From the NCBI GenBank assembly GCA_964035015.1, contig OZ035997.1, forward strand, positions 24,186,834 to 24,250,833: a DNA stretch of 64,000 nt, given 5' to 3'. The notes below the pieces were generated by a model. It searched no databases. It was not told the DNA's origin and saw only the letters and a program-made list of their open reading frames with translations. Made by a program: the position numbers and the translations under genes. This DNA is from Corallium rubrum (lineage: Eukaryota > Cnidaria > Anthozoa > Scleralcyonacea > Coralliidae). Below, piece by piece: positions 19,273 to 32,900 of the stretch (its first letter is position 1; every line of letters starts with the position of its first letter).

Positions 19273-22200
19273 CTAATGACTTATTTGTGTTAGGTCACAG
19301 CTTACATCCCACAGTTGACGCTGAAGATCTTGATTGTAAGATTCTTCACTCGACTGTACTTCTTGACAGTTGTCATAGTAACGCCCACCAAGACCTTCAA
19401 ATTTCGGTGATGTAGCCACATAGAGTGTAGTAAAAGCACCTTGTTCAGCAGTCTGAAATATAGATTATTTCTATTAAACAACTACAGAGAAGAAGACGAA
19501 ACGAAAGGAAAAGACAGCGAAGAAACTCTCCTCCTCAGAGGTTTCCGTGAGGATTATGAGGCTGAGGAAGAAATCTGACAGCGGTTTCTTGTAAAGGACT
19601 GGGTGGCTAATCATCCTTACTTGCAGCCAGCGGCTGAATTGCGAAGGACGCAGATCAACGTGGCCGTGTCGAGGCATATCAAAGGCGCTCGAAGCAGCCG
19701 CCAACGACGCAGTTCGACCACGGATCACAGCTGAGATGTTAGGTGTTGATTTTCTGGAGGGAGGAAAACCGGAGAACCCGGCGAAAAACCCTCGAAGCAC
19801 AGGAGAGATCAACTACAACTCTACTCACATGAGTCCAAGCTGGACAACGGGGTTATTCCCAGACGGTCACCCATCCAAGTACTAACCCCGTCTAACCGGG
19901 CTTAACTATTTGGTGAGAGGCAGCGCGCTAACAGCACACGCCACCCGTGCTCCCTCAGAATCGTCACGGGAACCGCTAAGGAGGAGAGAGGAGAAGAAAA
20001 AGGGTGGAGAAAAAGGAAGAAAAGAGGGATAGAAAATAGAAGCAAGAACTTGTAGAAACACCGCGTTTATTATTTCTTACCAGCAATAAATAAACGTGGT
20101 ATTTCCACTATATTCTCGCTTCTAATACAGTTTGTCAGCATGCAAACATTCAAAGAATAAAATAAGAAAATAGTTGAGCAGTGAACTTGGCAAGTACAAA
20201 TGTTTGAACGTACCTTAAACATCCATGATATGAGATATTTCTGGGTAGTAAGCAATAGTGAAGGTACATTCTGAAATATATCAGTATTACCTATCCCAGG
20301 ATGCAACGCATTAGCAGTCACATGACATCCCTCTGCCATTAAACGTCTTTGTAACTCGTATGTAAATAAGATGTTGGCTAATTTACTTTGTTGATAAGCA
20401 CCATATGCGCAATAACCACAACTACAAGGGAAAACACACAATATCTTTTAAACTTTGGTGTCAGTTTTCAACTATTATCGCACACAAAACAATTTTATAT
20501 AAAAACATTCAAGAAAATTGTTGATCAATATGATAATATCAGGCAATGCTTCATTCTTAATGCAACAAATGTTGAGAAAAAAATGCCTGTCATTTGTGAA
20601 TCATGATCAGTTTGTTTACACCCTGAGCATTTGATTGGCTATTTTTAATCTACCTTCGTCACCTTTTTGGCATAAAAAGCTCTGTTTTATTTGATTTGAT
20701 ATCATCATATTTCCCCTTATAAAAGGCGGTTTTCCACTAGGCGACATTTGTCGACCGACTCGACATTTTTCTTTTGTCTTGGCTAATTAGTTCCACTCGA
20801 GAGCTTGCGAGACAAAAGAAAATGTCGCTTCGCGCGACATTTTTCGCCTAGTGGAAAACCGCCTTAAAGGGCTCTGCTAGAAACGTCACCAAAAATCTTG
20901 GCAGTACAAGTAAAATCACCCAGAAATAAACGCAGATATATTGTGTTTCCTTCGGTTAATTGTTTTGAAAGTATGCACTGTTCACGAATAAGCTTATATC
21001 TTTCTACCATGTTTTTTTTTTTAATACACCGGACAAAATACACTGGACAAATTTTGCTTAATTATGAAATAGCATGATAAAATCCTCCATTTCTTACCTG
21101 CTCTTGAGGTTATCAAAAGCTATTGTTCCATAGCGATGAACATCAGATGATACGTTTACTATTCTGGCATAACTATCAGGGAAACCCGAACTATAAAATA
21201 AAACACATTCAGACAGTTATTTGATAATCATGGGCAAATTGACGTAAGAAGTTAGGACGATGTTTTTAAACCGTCTTACAGTCGAACCCCTTTTAACGGA
21301 CACCCCTTTTAAGCCGACACCTCTCTTCAGCGGACACTTACGCGAGGTCTCGGCCATTTCTTTATTAAAACACGAGAGTTACAACCCCTCTTAGGGGGTG
21401 TTTACAGGAGGCCGGTCCGAACTCAGGTTGGACTGATCTCGGGTTGACTGTAGTGTTTTTACTAGATATAAAAGTTGTTGCAATTTGATTGGGTACAGTA
21501 GCGGGCGGATTTTTACGATATTTGGACCACGGTCGCGGAATCCTAGCAAATTGGCAAAATTGTTTACAAACAATTTAGTACTATGTAGTATTTTGGCAAA
21601 ACTGCTTCTCCGGTTCGAAACCAAAGGATTCAGACGACTATTACCACGACGAGAGTGAATTATATTTAAACCAAATGTGTCTAAGAAAATATAAGAGAAA
21701 TAGACGAGGACTACGACGTCGCCGAAGAAGATTTTGTGATGTGTGAAATTCAAGCATGACTCAGGCAAGAATGGGTTAATCAGTGAGTTACTAAGATTTC
21801 GGATGACTCAGCAAAACAAGTTAAAAATCACAATAAATTGCATATTAATTGAACTCTAGGTAAATCATGCAACTCTACGTGTAAACATGAAGAGAAACTC
21901 ACTCATTTAAAACATCAAGAAGAAGTAGAGTTAAGGCAAAGTGACCAAGATGATTGGTTGCAAACTGTAATTCATAACCATCTTCTGTTGTCTCAAATGG
22001 AGTAATCATTACTGCGGCTAAACAAAACAAAAATGATAAAACGCAAGAGGAAAAAGGAACGTGTACAAAACATATCATCACTGTAAAATTAGTTTCTATT
22101 CAGGTTCTACTTTCTGCAACGATTGCAGCGATTTGTTTCAGTGTTAACCGTGTAACACCCCTTCAGCAACTTCTCTCGCAATATTTTGTCGAGATTGTAT

Positions 22201-25200
22201 TTTGCCTATTTTGCCATGATTTGGCACTCCGAGCCCTAGTCTACCTGCTTCTATCGAAATCCAAATCATTGGAAAATTGCATAAACGCGTTGCAGTGTGT
22301 TGCAACTGTAATGCTGCATGAGTCATAATTGCGAGACAAGTTGCATGTAAAATAGCACAAGGCCTTTAACTTCACATTTACCAACATTTAAGAAGAGTTT
22401 AATAAACAAACATCTTACCATTATTTATTAAAATGTGAAGAGGTAGTTTTCTTTCTTTAAATGTTGCAACAAATTCTCTAACAGAGGTTAACCTTGATAA
22501 GTCCAATTTCATGAATTCAACTAAAAATTTAAAGTACACCAAAAAACTAAATATAAAATAAGAATTACATCAGGCCAGTTATATTTGATGACTTGTTGAG
22601 CTAAAGGAAAATATTTTACCTTTAGCATCTGGAGTTTCTTTTTTAATTTGTTCTATTGCTACATTAGCAGCAACACTGGACCTACAGGCTGAGGAAGAAT
22701 TACGATAAAGTAAACATTAATACAATAAAACAGTGATATACAGTACTTTGTATAGGTATTATTGGTAGGGAGCGGAGGGGAGGTGTAACAAGAGTGGTAA
22801 CAACTTCGTACATATAGTCTTTCCCACTTCAACTCCCACGAGATTCAATTTGTAAAGTTCACAAAAAAAAATTGAAATACATTTCAAATCTAGCATGAAC
22901 TGCAAAACACAGGCGACTATCTTAACAATCTGAGCCGGCCGCGTCTTCAAAAGTGCGAGAATAATTTTGTACGCTACAAGAGAGTCATCGTTCTACGTTA
23001 TCATCCATTTATGTCAGTGAGAGCTGAAACTACTAGTTTAAAGGCTTTTGCATGACTTTTAAGATTAGGTGGGAGTGAGCATGACCTTTCACGCATGCCA
23101 AAGGAGCAAGCCGCAAGCGCGGTTGAGTTTGCGCGTCGGCCAACTCGTGCGTTTGCGTAATTATTTCATGGGAATTGAGAAGGAATAATCTAATTGTTTT
23201 ACATTGTTACGCTTTTATCAATCCGTACAAACGCTACGTACGCACTGTAGATAACATCTATGCTCTACAACGAAATAATGAGTCTGAAGGAGACGCCTTT
23301 CACAAATTAGATTCAAAATGGAGATCCGACATTAAGTGATGGATTCAGTTTGATCTGGTAGGGGGTGCAGAGCGAGCGAAGTGAGACCAGGCCTGCGGCG
23401 TGACTGAGGCAGGGTGGAGCGCCGCTGAGGGAGTTACGGCAGGGGTCTGGGGACACAGCCCTCGGCAGGGTCCAGGGGCCGAGCTGGTGGTGGGGCTGGG
23501 GGGTAGGGGGGCGAAGCCCACCAGAAATTATTTTTTATACCTATTAATACTGTACCTATGAATCATATGATAGCTAACATGTGAATCATATATATCTATG
23601 AATCATATGATAGCAGATAGCTATGATACCTAATACCCAGGTCCTATGAAGTTTATGAATGCGTCCTTGATTGTACTTGGATTTGACAAGGCAATTGGCA
23701 CCTCTGGGGTGCGCACTCCCCTGCAACCCCCCCCCCCCCCTATAAATCCATCACTGCACACAATTACACTGAAGGAGAATACTTGTCATTACTTGATTTT
23801 ACCGTCAGCATAAACGCAGACGAAAAAGACAACCTGCAGGAAACCATTATTTGTCTATTATATCTCTGCCTTACCTAAAATGGACATAATCCATATTGAA
23901 AGGAAGTGCCCCCCCCCCCCCCCCTATAAATCCATCACTGCCAACATTTACACTATAGGAGAATAATACTTGTCATTACTTGATTTTACCGTCAGCATAA
24001 ACGCAGACGAAAAAGACAACCTGCAGGAAACCATTATTTGTCTATTATATCTCTGCCTTACCTAAAATGGACATAATCCATATCAAAAGGAAGTGGAATT
24101 AACGATGCTCCACACAGAAAACAAAGTGCAAACACAATAGAGATCTCGACGATATATTATACTTAAACGGATCAGAACAGAACCTATTATTTGATCCACA
24201 ACGATTACCGTACAAAATGGCTCTACAGTCTCTCCAAATTCCTTACATCTCAGATGCTAAGGACGACGAGATGCAAAATATTATCAGGAAGAAGACTTCC
24301 CATTAACTCAATAAGGATTGTTCACAAAACCACTACGCTTCGACAGGCACACCAACCAACCAACCAACCATCCAACCACCGTTCAACTGTCCAACCATCC
24401 AATCAACCACCGATCCACCATCCAGACCTAACTACTTCTAGAAAGAGACTATTAAATAAAGTCTACAATACTGTAACAATTAAAAATTAAAGTGAACAAA
24501 CCTGAGGGAGGGAAAAAATTAAAAAATCACTAAAGTTAATAAAGTTTCAAAAGTGTGCCCGCCTAAATCTATGACTTCAGCAAATGTTTATTTAAGATAA
24601 TTACAAGCTGAATGTACATTTAATGATCGAAAGTCTTCCAGAATGTCAGCTTTGTCTCGTTTTCTGAAAGGTGTTCGCGATCCCCTCGTGGACGGAAGGC
24701 AGAATCTCGTGTGACAGTCACGTGGGTAACCAAGCCATAACAATACCATATAATTCACCCAGTGCTGTTTTGATTTGGAATAAATAATTAATAATAATGT
24801 TACAATACAATTCTCAAATGAGATAGTATATGAAACTACCTTATATAAGAATGTACTTAGTACACTTTGACTAGGAGGAGCATCCAAAAATTTGCTCATT
24901 ATAGGCAATATTTTTGTTTTTTTCTAAATTAGTTGAAAACAAGACATACATGTATGTACTGTACAGATTAAAGTACAGCCCTCGAAAAAAGTTCGGATTG
25001 GCAGAAAACTGCCAACCTAAATTCAATCCAGGTCAGCACCTGTTGGCATTTTTTTCAAGATGGCAGCCATGTTAATTTAACCAATTTATATAGTACAGCA
25101 CTTGCCTTGTATGAACTGAAATGAGTTTAAACATCTTGGAAAGTGTTTGTCATACACATTTATGTTGCGGTGTTTTACCACAAAGTTTAGGTTTTGTTTC

Positions 25201-26864
25201 TTCAAAGAAAAATGCAATTGAGCTCAGCAAAAAGTTGCCATCCTCTCAGGCACACGGCCTGCTACAAAGAATTGATTGTCTCTTTATCAGATTGTAAAAT
25301 ATGAAAGGTCTTCATTTAAAAAAAACTGTCCATTAAATCTTACCCATTATCACAAAGGCTCCTAATTTACACAATGCTCTTGCAGTTTCAAAACCAATCC
25401 CTTTATTTGATCCTGTTACTATAGCAACCTTGTCATGTTGATCTGGAAGATCTAAAAAAATATTAATTTTAAATTGAATCTAGTATCATCGAGTATTCAT
25501 TTCGTAAATATTAGATGTTTGCATATAGAGACAAATTGTATAATTATTTTTTGAGGGGGGAGGGGATGGTGGTGGTGGGTTTCTTTTCTCTTTTTCTCAC
25601 ACATTATCTATAAACAATTATTTAAACTACTGACAGAAGATTTTGATTTTAGAAGTTGATGCTTGTAAATATAGTATCACATGACTAGCAGATGCTGCTC
25701 AACTACTGTATTAAATACTATCAGGTATTGTATTTTATAAGATAACATGTATACTATGTGAGTCCTGATTGGTCAATTGCTGTGTTTGGATCAGAATATC
25801 CAAACATGGAAAATTCCCATTTGAAAATGTCGGACAATATATCATAATATAAAAGAAATACCAAATGGGTTTTTTTCTGTGTTTGGAGACTCTTATCCAA
25901 ACACTTGGGAAATTGCTCGACTTTTGAAAAGCTAACAACACTTGCCTACAGCTCATGTTTTGTTACGCTTTTCTCCAGTTGAGCAATTTCTGACATGTAT
26001 AGAGATAATATTCTTTAGTTACGAATATCATGTTTTTGATTACACTACTTCCTATTATGCAACATAATTATGATAAAACAACTGTCTGGACAGGAAGTCC
26101 CACTTGATGACTGGAAAATTGTTTGATTTCTATAGGAAATCTTGCAATTTATCGCAAATCGAACTCGTGAGACAGCTGTATTCACAGGATAAAACTGTGC
26201 AAACTAATTAAACCATTTTTCAAAAAACCACTGACAAAAAACAATGTCCAAGGGGGGAGGGTGCAATTTTGGCTTTTGCTTTGTCCTAAGAGGGGGGACC
26301 CGTTTGACATTTCTTCCGTGGGGGGGGGGGGGGGGAGTATGGATCTTTTCTGGAACGATCCATTGCTTACTCATAAAAGTAGGATGACACTGTTGCTTGC
26401 AATATCACAAGACTACACAACATCTACATCACAAAATTTCACATAAAATTCTACGTTTCGAAAACTGACCGCGCAGATAGGAATAGATCAATTGTCAGAG
26501 CACTTGCTGTAAGAAATCCTGAGGTATACTCAGGGACGTAGCGAAGCCTTGGAAGTTGGGGGGGTGTATGGTGGTTATTTACCTGATTTGAAAAATATTT
26601 TGGAAATTTACCTGAAATTTAACTGCATATTATTTAGGTGGTCTCACGTCAACACATTATTTCCCGTTCCCATGCACCAAGTTCTTTTAACACCGTTACA
26701 AAAACAAAGTGAACACCAGGCAGTTCTGAACCTGCATGTACTTATGTATACAAAAATATGTATAACAACAAAAATCAACATTATACATACATTGAGGTAC
26801 TAATATTTACAAGTTCACAAAGTCTCAAGTCCTAAAATTTCAAAAGCTGAAAACGCACGATTAG

Positions 26865-26945
<81 letters not shown>

Positions 26946-29900
26946 GTATATATGTTTTAAAAGTTAGTTAAAAGCTTCTTCATTCGATCGACAGTCGTCG
27001 GTTTTTCAAGATTGACCATTTTTTTGCCAGCTTATTGACTTCGACGGCGTCAGTGATATCCTTTTCTGCAGCAAGAATCATGCAATCATTCAAACGTTCC
27101 TCTGATATCTTGTTTCTTGAATAGCTTTTCACAATATCCATTAGACTGAATGATCGCTCGTTCGTAACAACGGCTGGAGCGGCTGTTAGAAATAACTTGT
27201 AAACCTTGGCAGCTAACTTGTAGAGTCCATGATTCCGGGCTGTTTTAAGAGCGATTTTTGCAGCGATCGTGTATGTCATCGGTTTTGCTTCTAAACCTTC
27301 TGACTGGCGTTCATCTTGTTCTCGTTTATGTTCCTTCATCGCATACTCAAAGAAAACTGCCAATTCGCTGTGAATTGCTCCACTTGATTCAGGTGATAAT
27401 ACTGACGGGAACATAGCTACCAATATTCGCATGTCCTCGACTGTTCCTGGCCTTTCTGGATGCAGCACTTTCAGGAAAGGTTCGAACGTGTCTTTGAGAG
27501 AGTTCCCTTTCTCCATCAATGTGGTGCACAATTGGTCGATGAACTTGAAAAATTCGGTGCGATAAAAAGTAGGGATGCTTGCCAGCTCCACAGCTGTTGA
27601 TTCTGGTTGATTGTCTAGTCGTTTAGAAGGCCTCCTTATTCTGTGTAACCTGGAAAAATCAGCAACTGGGTCAGCGCCGATATTCCGAGCCACTGCCATT
27701 GCAGCTTGTACTTGGTCGTCGATCGCTTTATCATCCACTCGCATTTTCTGTAGACAATCTTGTGTTGACTCTATCGCAATGAGGGCACCGGCAATATCAA
27801 CTGTCTCTCCTTGAAGGAAGTCGGCGAGTAGTTTTGTCTTGTACATGACGTTCTTCAGAAACATTATTCCGCAGATGAAGTCGATGTTGACAATGTTGTT
27901 AATCAGTGCCAGCGCTTTGGTCTTTGACTCTTTGTCACAGGATCTTGACTCTTTTATTGTATCGAGAGCTGACAGAATAGCTTCTAGACTTCTCCAAACA
28001 GCTTCAACAGATTCTGGTCGGGCTGTCCATCTTGACATTCTTGTCTTGGAAAGGTTTCGCAACTGCAGGTAGTTTTCAACTTCATGAGATTTCTGCTCTA
28101 ATTCTTCATGCCTTTTTGTGCTGCTGGTAAAAAATACGAAAATCTGCTCCAAGACCGTGAACACCTTACCAATTAATGGCGAGGCTGTACAACCGTGCTC
28201 TACCACCAGATTTACACCATGCGGAGTGCACTTTGTGTAAGGGATCTTTCTCTCTAACAATTCACTAAGCTTCTGTTGGGCGCCATTAAACTTTCCAGAC
28301 ATACTTGCAGTTGAATCGTAGATTTGGAACATAACAGTAGACAATGGAATGTCAGATTGTTTCAAACACTTCACAATATCATTTGCCTGTCCAGCTCCAG
28401 TCTTGTCTTTAGTTACTGCGATCCTCACCAAACGTTCTTTAGGCATGCAGGATTCAGCATCGACATAACGGACAGCAACAGAGAGCTGATCACTGTGACT
28501 CACGTCTGGTGTGGTGTGGTGTCTGCCATAACTGAGCAGAAACCAGCATTTTTCACACAAGTGCTTATTCTGCTTCTCACCTCCTCGCCCAGTAGGCTAA
28601 TGAACTCATTCTGACTTTGTGGACTTAGGTACGTCGTGTGGTGCTTACGCGCAGAACGGTTATCTATCCAGGCTTTCATCACTGGGTTATGGCGCGAAAG
28701 AAGTTCGACAATCTGGCGGAAATTTCCGTCTTCATCAGCGTTGTTTCCACGAAATGCCATCCCATTTCTTGCTAAGGTTTTAGCCACGTCAAAGAGCACC
28801 TCGATAACTTCTCTGTTCTTCTCCTTTTCGGTTTCACTGTCGATGATGCCTCTTCGCTGCTGCTTTGTCAACAATGTATCGATCTGGCCACCTTCGCGGA
28901 CAAAGTTGGTGTAGTCACGGAGTGCAGAGGTGTGGGCGGCACAGCTAAAGTGCGTCTCAAGCTTTCCGGCTTTGTTTTTGCCTCGACTACCTTTCATCTT
29001 TGACCAGTCATCAATCCCTTCTGTCCATGTTTTATCTGATCTTTCTCTATGGTAGCCTTTTCCAAACACGCTGCAGACGAAACAGTAAGCTTTATTCTCC
29101 GTAACACTGTACTCTAAGTAAGGGTAATCATGAAACCATGTTCCAGAAAATGAACTTTGTTTTCCCTTCTTGATAAGGGCAGGATTTCGTGGGTAAATTG
29201 TTAGTTGCGATTGGCACGGTCCAAGATGGATCACATATTTTATCTGGTTTCTGGTCAATTTTGATGGTCTTCTAGCAGGATCGTGTTCAACCAGAGTATT
29301 TTTCTCAAACATTTCAAACTCATGGCTCTGTGATTGATTCTGTACAGCTTGTAGTCCAGCCACGGCCAAGCTCTTTGTGTCACTGAGCATAGTGACGACC
29401 TTGTCGCAAGTATCGACGAGCTCTGTATACACAGATTTCAAGTGGACTGGATTTTTATCAGATGCTTCACTGACAAATTTGATAATTTTTCAGAGCTCCA
29501 TCGCAACTGTCCCAGACAGCGAAGGTATCTCTCTGTTAGAGACAATTCAGACAAAGAACCAACGTCATCAAGTAGTTCCTCCTCAGCTGGCTCGGCATTT
29601 TCATTTTCGGTGTCTTCAGCCCACTCTTCAGTCACCAATTCTGGGATGACGCTTTCTGGTAACTCACTTCCTGTTTCAACATCTTTGCCTTCTTTGGGGG
29701 ACAATTCAGGGACAGTACGCTCTGGTAGTTCATTTCCAGTGTCTAAAATGGTAACGAACGTGCGTGTATTTGCTGGAGTGTGGCTAGTCGATGGTTTCGA
29801 TGAGCATTCGATTTGTTGTTGTTCGTCTTCGCCTTCTGTAGTGGTAGAATTAAACGGGGCGACGATAACTTGGTCATTCTCTAAATCTTCGTCTTGCATA

Positions 29901-32900
29901 CGGTTACTTACAGTTATCTGAGATGACAGTTGTGAACTTGCTCCTTTTAATGGTTCACTGGTGACTATATGGTGTCTGTTAAGTCTATAGACTACAAAAC
30001 GTTAATATAGAAAAAATAAGATCATGCGTTGATGAGAATGAATTTTGTAAATCAGATCAGATGGATAAAGTATACCGTAGAATCCCGCTTATAAGCCCCC
30101 GGTTATAAGCCCCCCAGTTATAAGCCCATCTGTTTGGTAATAGCCTGCGAAGCAGACGGTTGTTTTTTGGGGGTGGGTTTATTTTTGGGGGCAGGGTTTA
30201 TATTTGGGGTCGTGGAATACCGGAGGCGGAAAACCCGCATAGGCGGAATTACCCGCCAGGCGGAAAACACGCGAGGCGGAAAACACGCGAGGCGGAAAAC
30301 ACGCGAGGCGGAAAACCTGCGGGGCGAAGCTGAAAGACCGTCTGCCGGGTTTCGATATGTTTTTCGATATACCAGTCCGCTGGTGGACTGGAAAAACTGA
30401 TTGGCTAATAAACCATTAACTTGTCATCAGGGATTAACTTGTCATCATGTAATTACTGTAAATCTTTAATATATTATCGTATACATAGACTACATAGTTG
30501 CGATGGCGTCGACTGAATATAGTGAATATGTTGACGAAGCTTTTCGTTTGCTGAACTTGCTTGCAAGTCCCACACGGGAATTTATATTGAAGAAGGGACA
30601 AGAAATAGCAGTTAACGAGTTGCTGCAAGGGAAAGATGTTTTGGCAGTTTTACCGACTGGATTCGGGAAGAGTTTTATTTTTATCTTGTATTTGTTGGCA
30701 CGAAATGAGATGTCAAAACGAACCCAGGGAAATGTTCGTAGCTGCGTTCTTGTTGTGTCTCCTCTAAAGAGCATTATATCTGATCAGATATCAGAAGTGA
30801 CTTCATTTAATTGCACTGCAGCGGAGCTTTCAAAGGAAACTTTGTCTGAAATAATGGAATCCCCACCGCAATTCATATACTGTAGTGCGGATTCATATTC
30901 TGTTTTGTCCTTTGCCTTTCTGATTACGTGTACTTTTCTCGCTTGAGGACTTCGCTCAGGAGAACATACAGTGGTCGGTAGAAGGCGCTTTATCCTGTCA
31001 GTTGCTTTCACTTCAGCCTCGACTTTAGAGTTGACCAGATTAATTGAGGTTGATATGAATGCGTAAAGCTGGTTGGTATTCCTTATTTTACGCGCGCAAG
31101 ACTTACAAACCCGTTCCGACAACTCGGAATTTCTGTGAACAGAAATACCAAACTCCACGCAAAGTGCGCCCAAAGTTTTTTCGTTGAGGTCTTTCCTGTT
31201 CGATGTTTTGAACAGATTTTCCGAAGACACGTAGGACGTTTTTTCAAAATTTCCAAACTTAACCTTTAGTGGACACTTGCACAGTCTGCAAAAGTCGTTG
31301 ACACTTTCCGCTTTTGGTTTTCTTCCTTTGGGTACAGTTTTTGTTGGGGTAGCGCTCTTACTCATGACATGTACATCAGCATAAACATGATTCACAAAAA
31401 CGGTGGTGGGGTCAAAACATCAACATGTCAGGTATCATGTTTCACTTATAAGTGGCTTTCGAAATAATCCGATTTCAAGTAGCAAAGGGGCGTATATCGA
31501 AAAACATATCGAAACCCGGCAGACGGTCTTTCAGCTTCGACCCCGCGGGTTTTCCGCCTCGCGTGTTTTCCGCCTTTGCGGGTTTTCCGCCTCGCGTGTT
31601 TTCCGCCTTTGCGGGTTTTCCGCCTCGCGTGTTTTCCGCCTTTGCGGGTTTTCCGCCTCCGGTATTCCACGACCCCAAAAATAAACCCACCCCCAAAACA
31701 ACCGTCTGCTTCGCAGGCTATTTGGTAACAGAAAAGACCTTCCGGTTATAAGCCCTCCGGATATAAGCCCACCTTCCCATTAGCACATTTTATAGTAAAA
31801 ATAACAACGAAAAAAACAGAGAAACAGCGCAACTAACGTGCGATATTAAGCAAAACGTTGAGCAATAAAGTGCCAACATAGTTTGTCTGTTGCGTATTGA
31901 AACCTTTTTTCTATCCCGCTTATTAGCCCCCTGGTTATAAGCCACTCAAAAGTCAAAACCCCTTGCGAAGTTGTATAAGGCAAGCCCAGGGCTTATAAGC
32001 GGGATTCTACGTATACTGTATATGTATATATAAAGAATATAATTTTTGATGTCTGTTCAGCTTCAGTTAAACTACGCCGGTCACAAATAAACAATAATAT
32101 ATTACAATATAATCATGTTAATGATGTTATTGCCCATTTTCCCTATTATTATTAACTGAAACTGAACATATATACCATAAGATATAAGGAATATGTAAAC
32201 TAACCTTATCCACAGGTTTTGATAGTCCACCAAAATTAAGAAGCCGCTGCGATTTGTCGGCTACATCTTGAAACGTCGGTATCAGACCTTCATGTTTTGA
32301 TCGCTGATGATGTGCTACATTATCTCTGTTTAATACCTTGTCGCATCGCAAGCAAACGACGCGATTTCGATTTGATCGTTCAACTTTCCTACGTTTCATT
32401 GCATAGCAATGATTAGTGAATTCAAAATTAACACAACTTTCCCACAATTAGTCAATTATCCGTTCAAAACTCGGCTGAAAAGCGCAATGTAAGTGTAACT
32501 CTTAACGCATAAGAAAATATACGCGCGCTGTGTAAATAATGTTTTCTTTGTTATCTTATCGTGTATCATATTTCAAATTTAAACGACTGCGCGAGCGCAC
32601 GTGCTATTAAAAGCGAATTCGATAGTGTAAACAAACATTTTCTAAGCAGGAAACACAATGGGTTAGGTTAAAACGCGGATGCGGACGGACGGACGGACGG
32701 ACGGACGGACGGACGGACGGACGGACGGACGGACGGACGGACGGACGGACGGACGGACGGACGGACGGATATGAGGGTAAAACGCGGATATGAGCTTTTT
32801 ACCCTCATATCCGCGTTTTACCCTCATATCCGCGTTTTACCCTCATATCCGCGTTTTACCCTCATATCCGCGTTTTACCCTCGAGGTTAAAACGCGGATA

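Larger units (their letters stand above)
30075..32011. mobile_element. Pack-type TA-TSD element carrying host gene fragments
   Basis: The ends read CGTAGAATCCCGCTTATAAG inward on both sides, with TA duplications (30073-30074 and 32012-32013). Subterminal inverted segments (about 30143-30370 and 31485-31720) share GCCTGCGAAGCAGACGGTTG, GTGGAATACCGGAGGCGGAA and tandem GCGAGGCGGAAAACAC units. The centre holds fragments of two unrelated genes facing each other (RecQ-like helicase, + strand; C4 zinc-finger protein, - strand). No transposase is present. The pogo-like termini match the MITE at 18707-19029. It is nested inside the hAT transposon's intron-like region. Confidence 0.85.

Noticed and set aside
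24588..24908. Minus-strand 106-codon frame in DHRSX intron 1-2 region
   Set aside because: No recognisable domain, and the phases of the flanking DHRSX exons join perfectly without it.
27611..29921. Plus-strand open frames across the hAT transposase
   Set aside because: They are antisense shadows of the minus-strand transposase, with no domain of their own.
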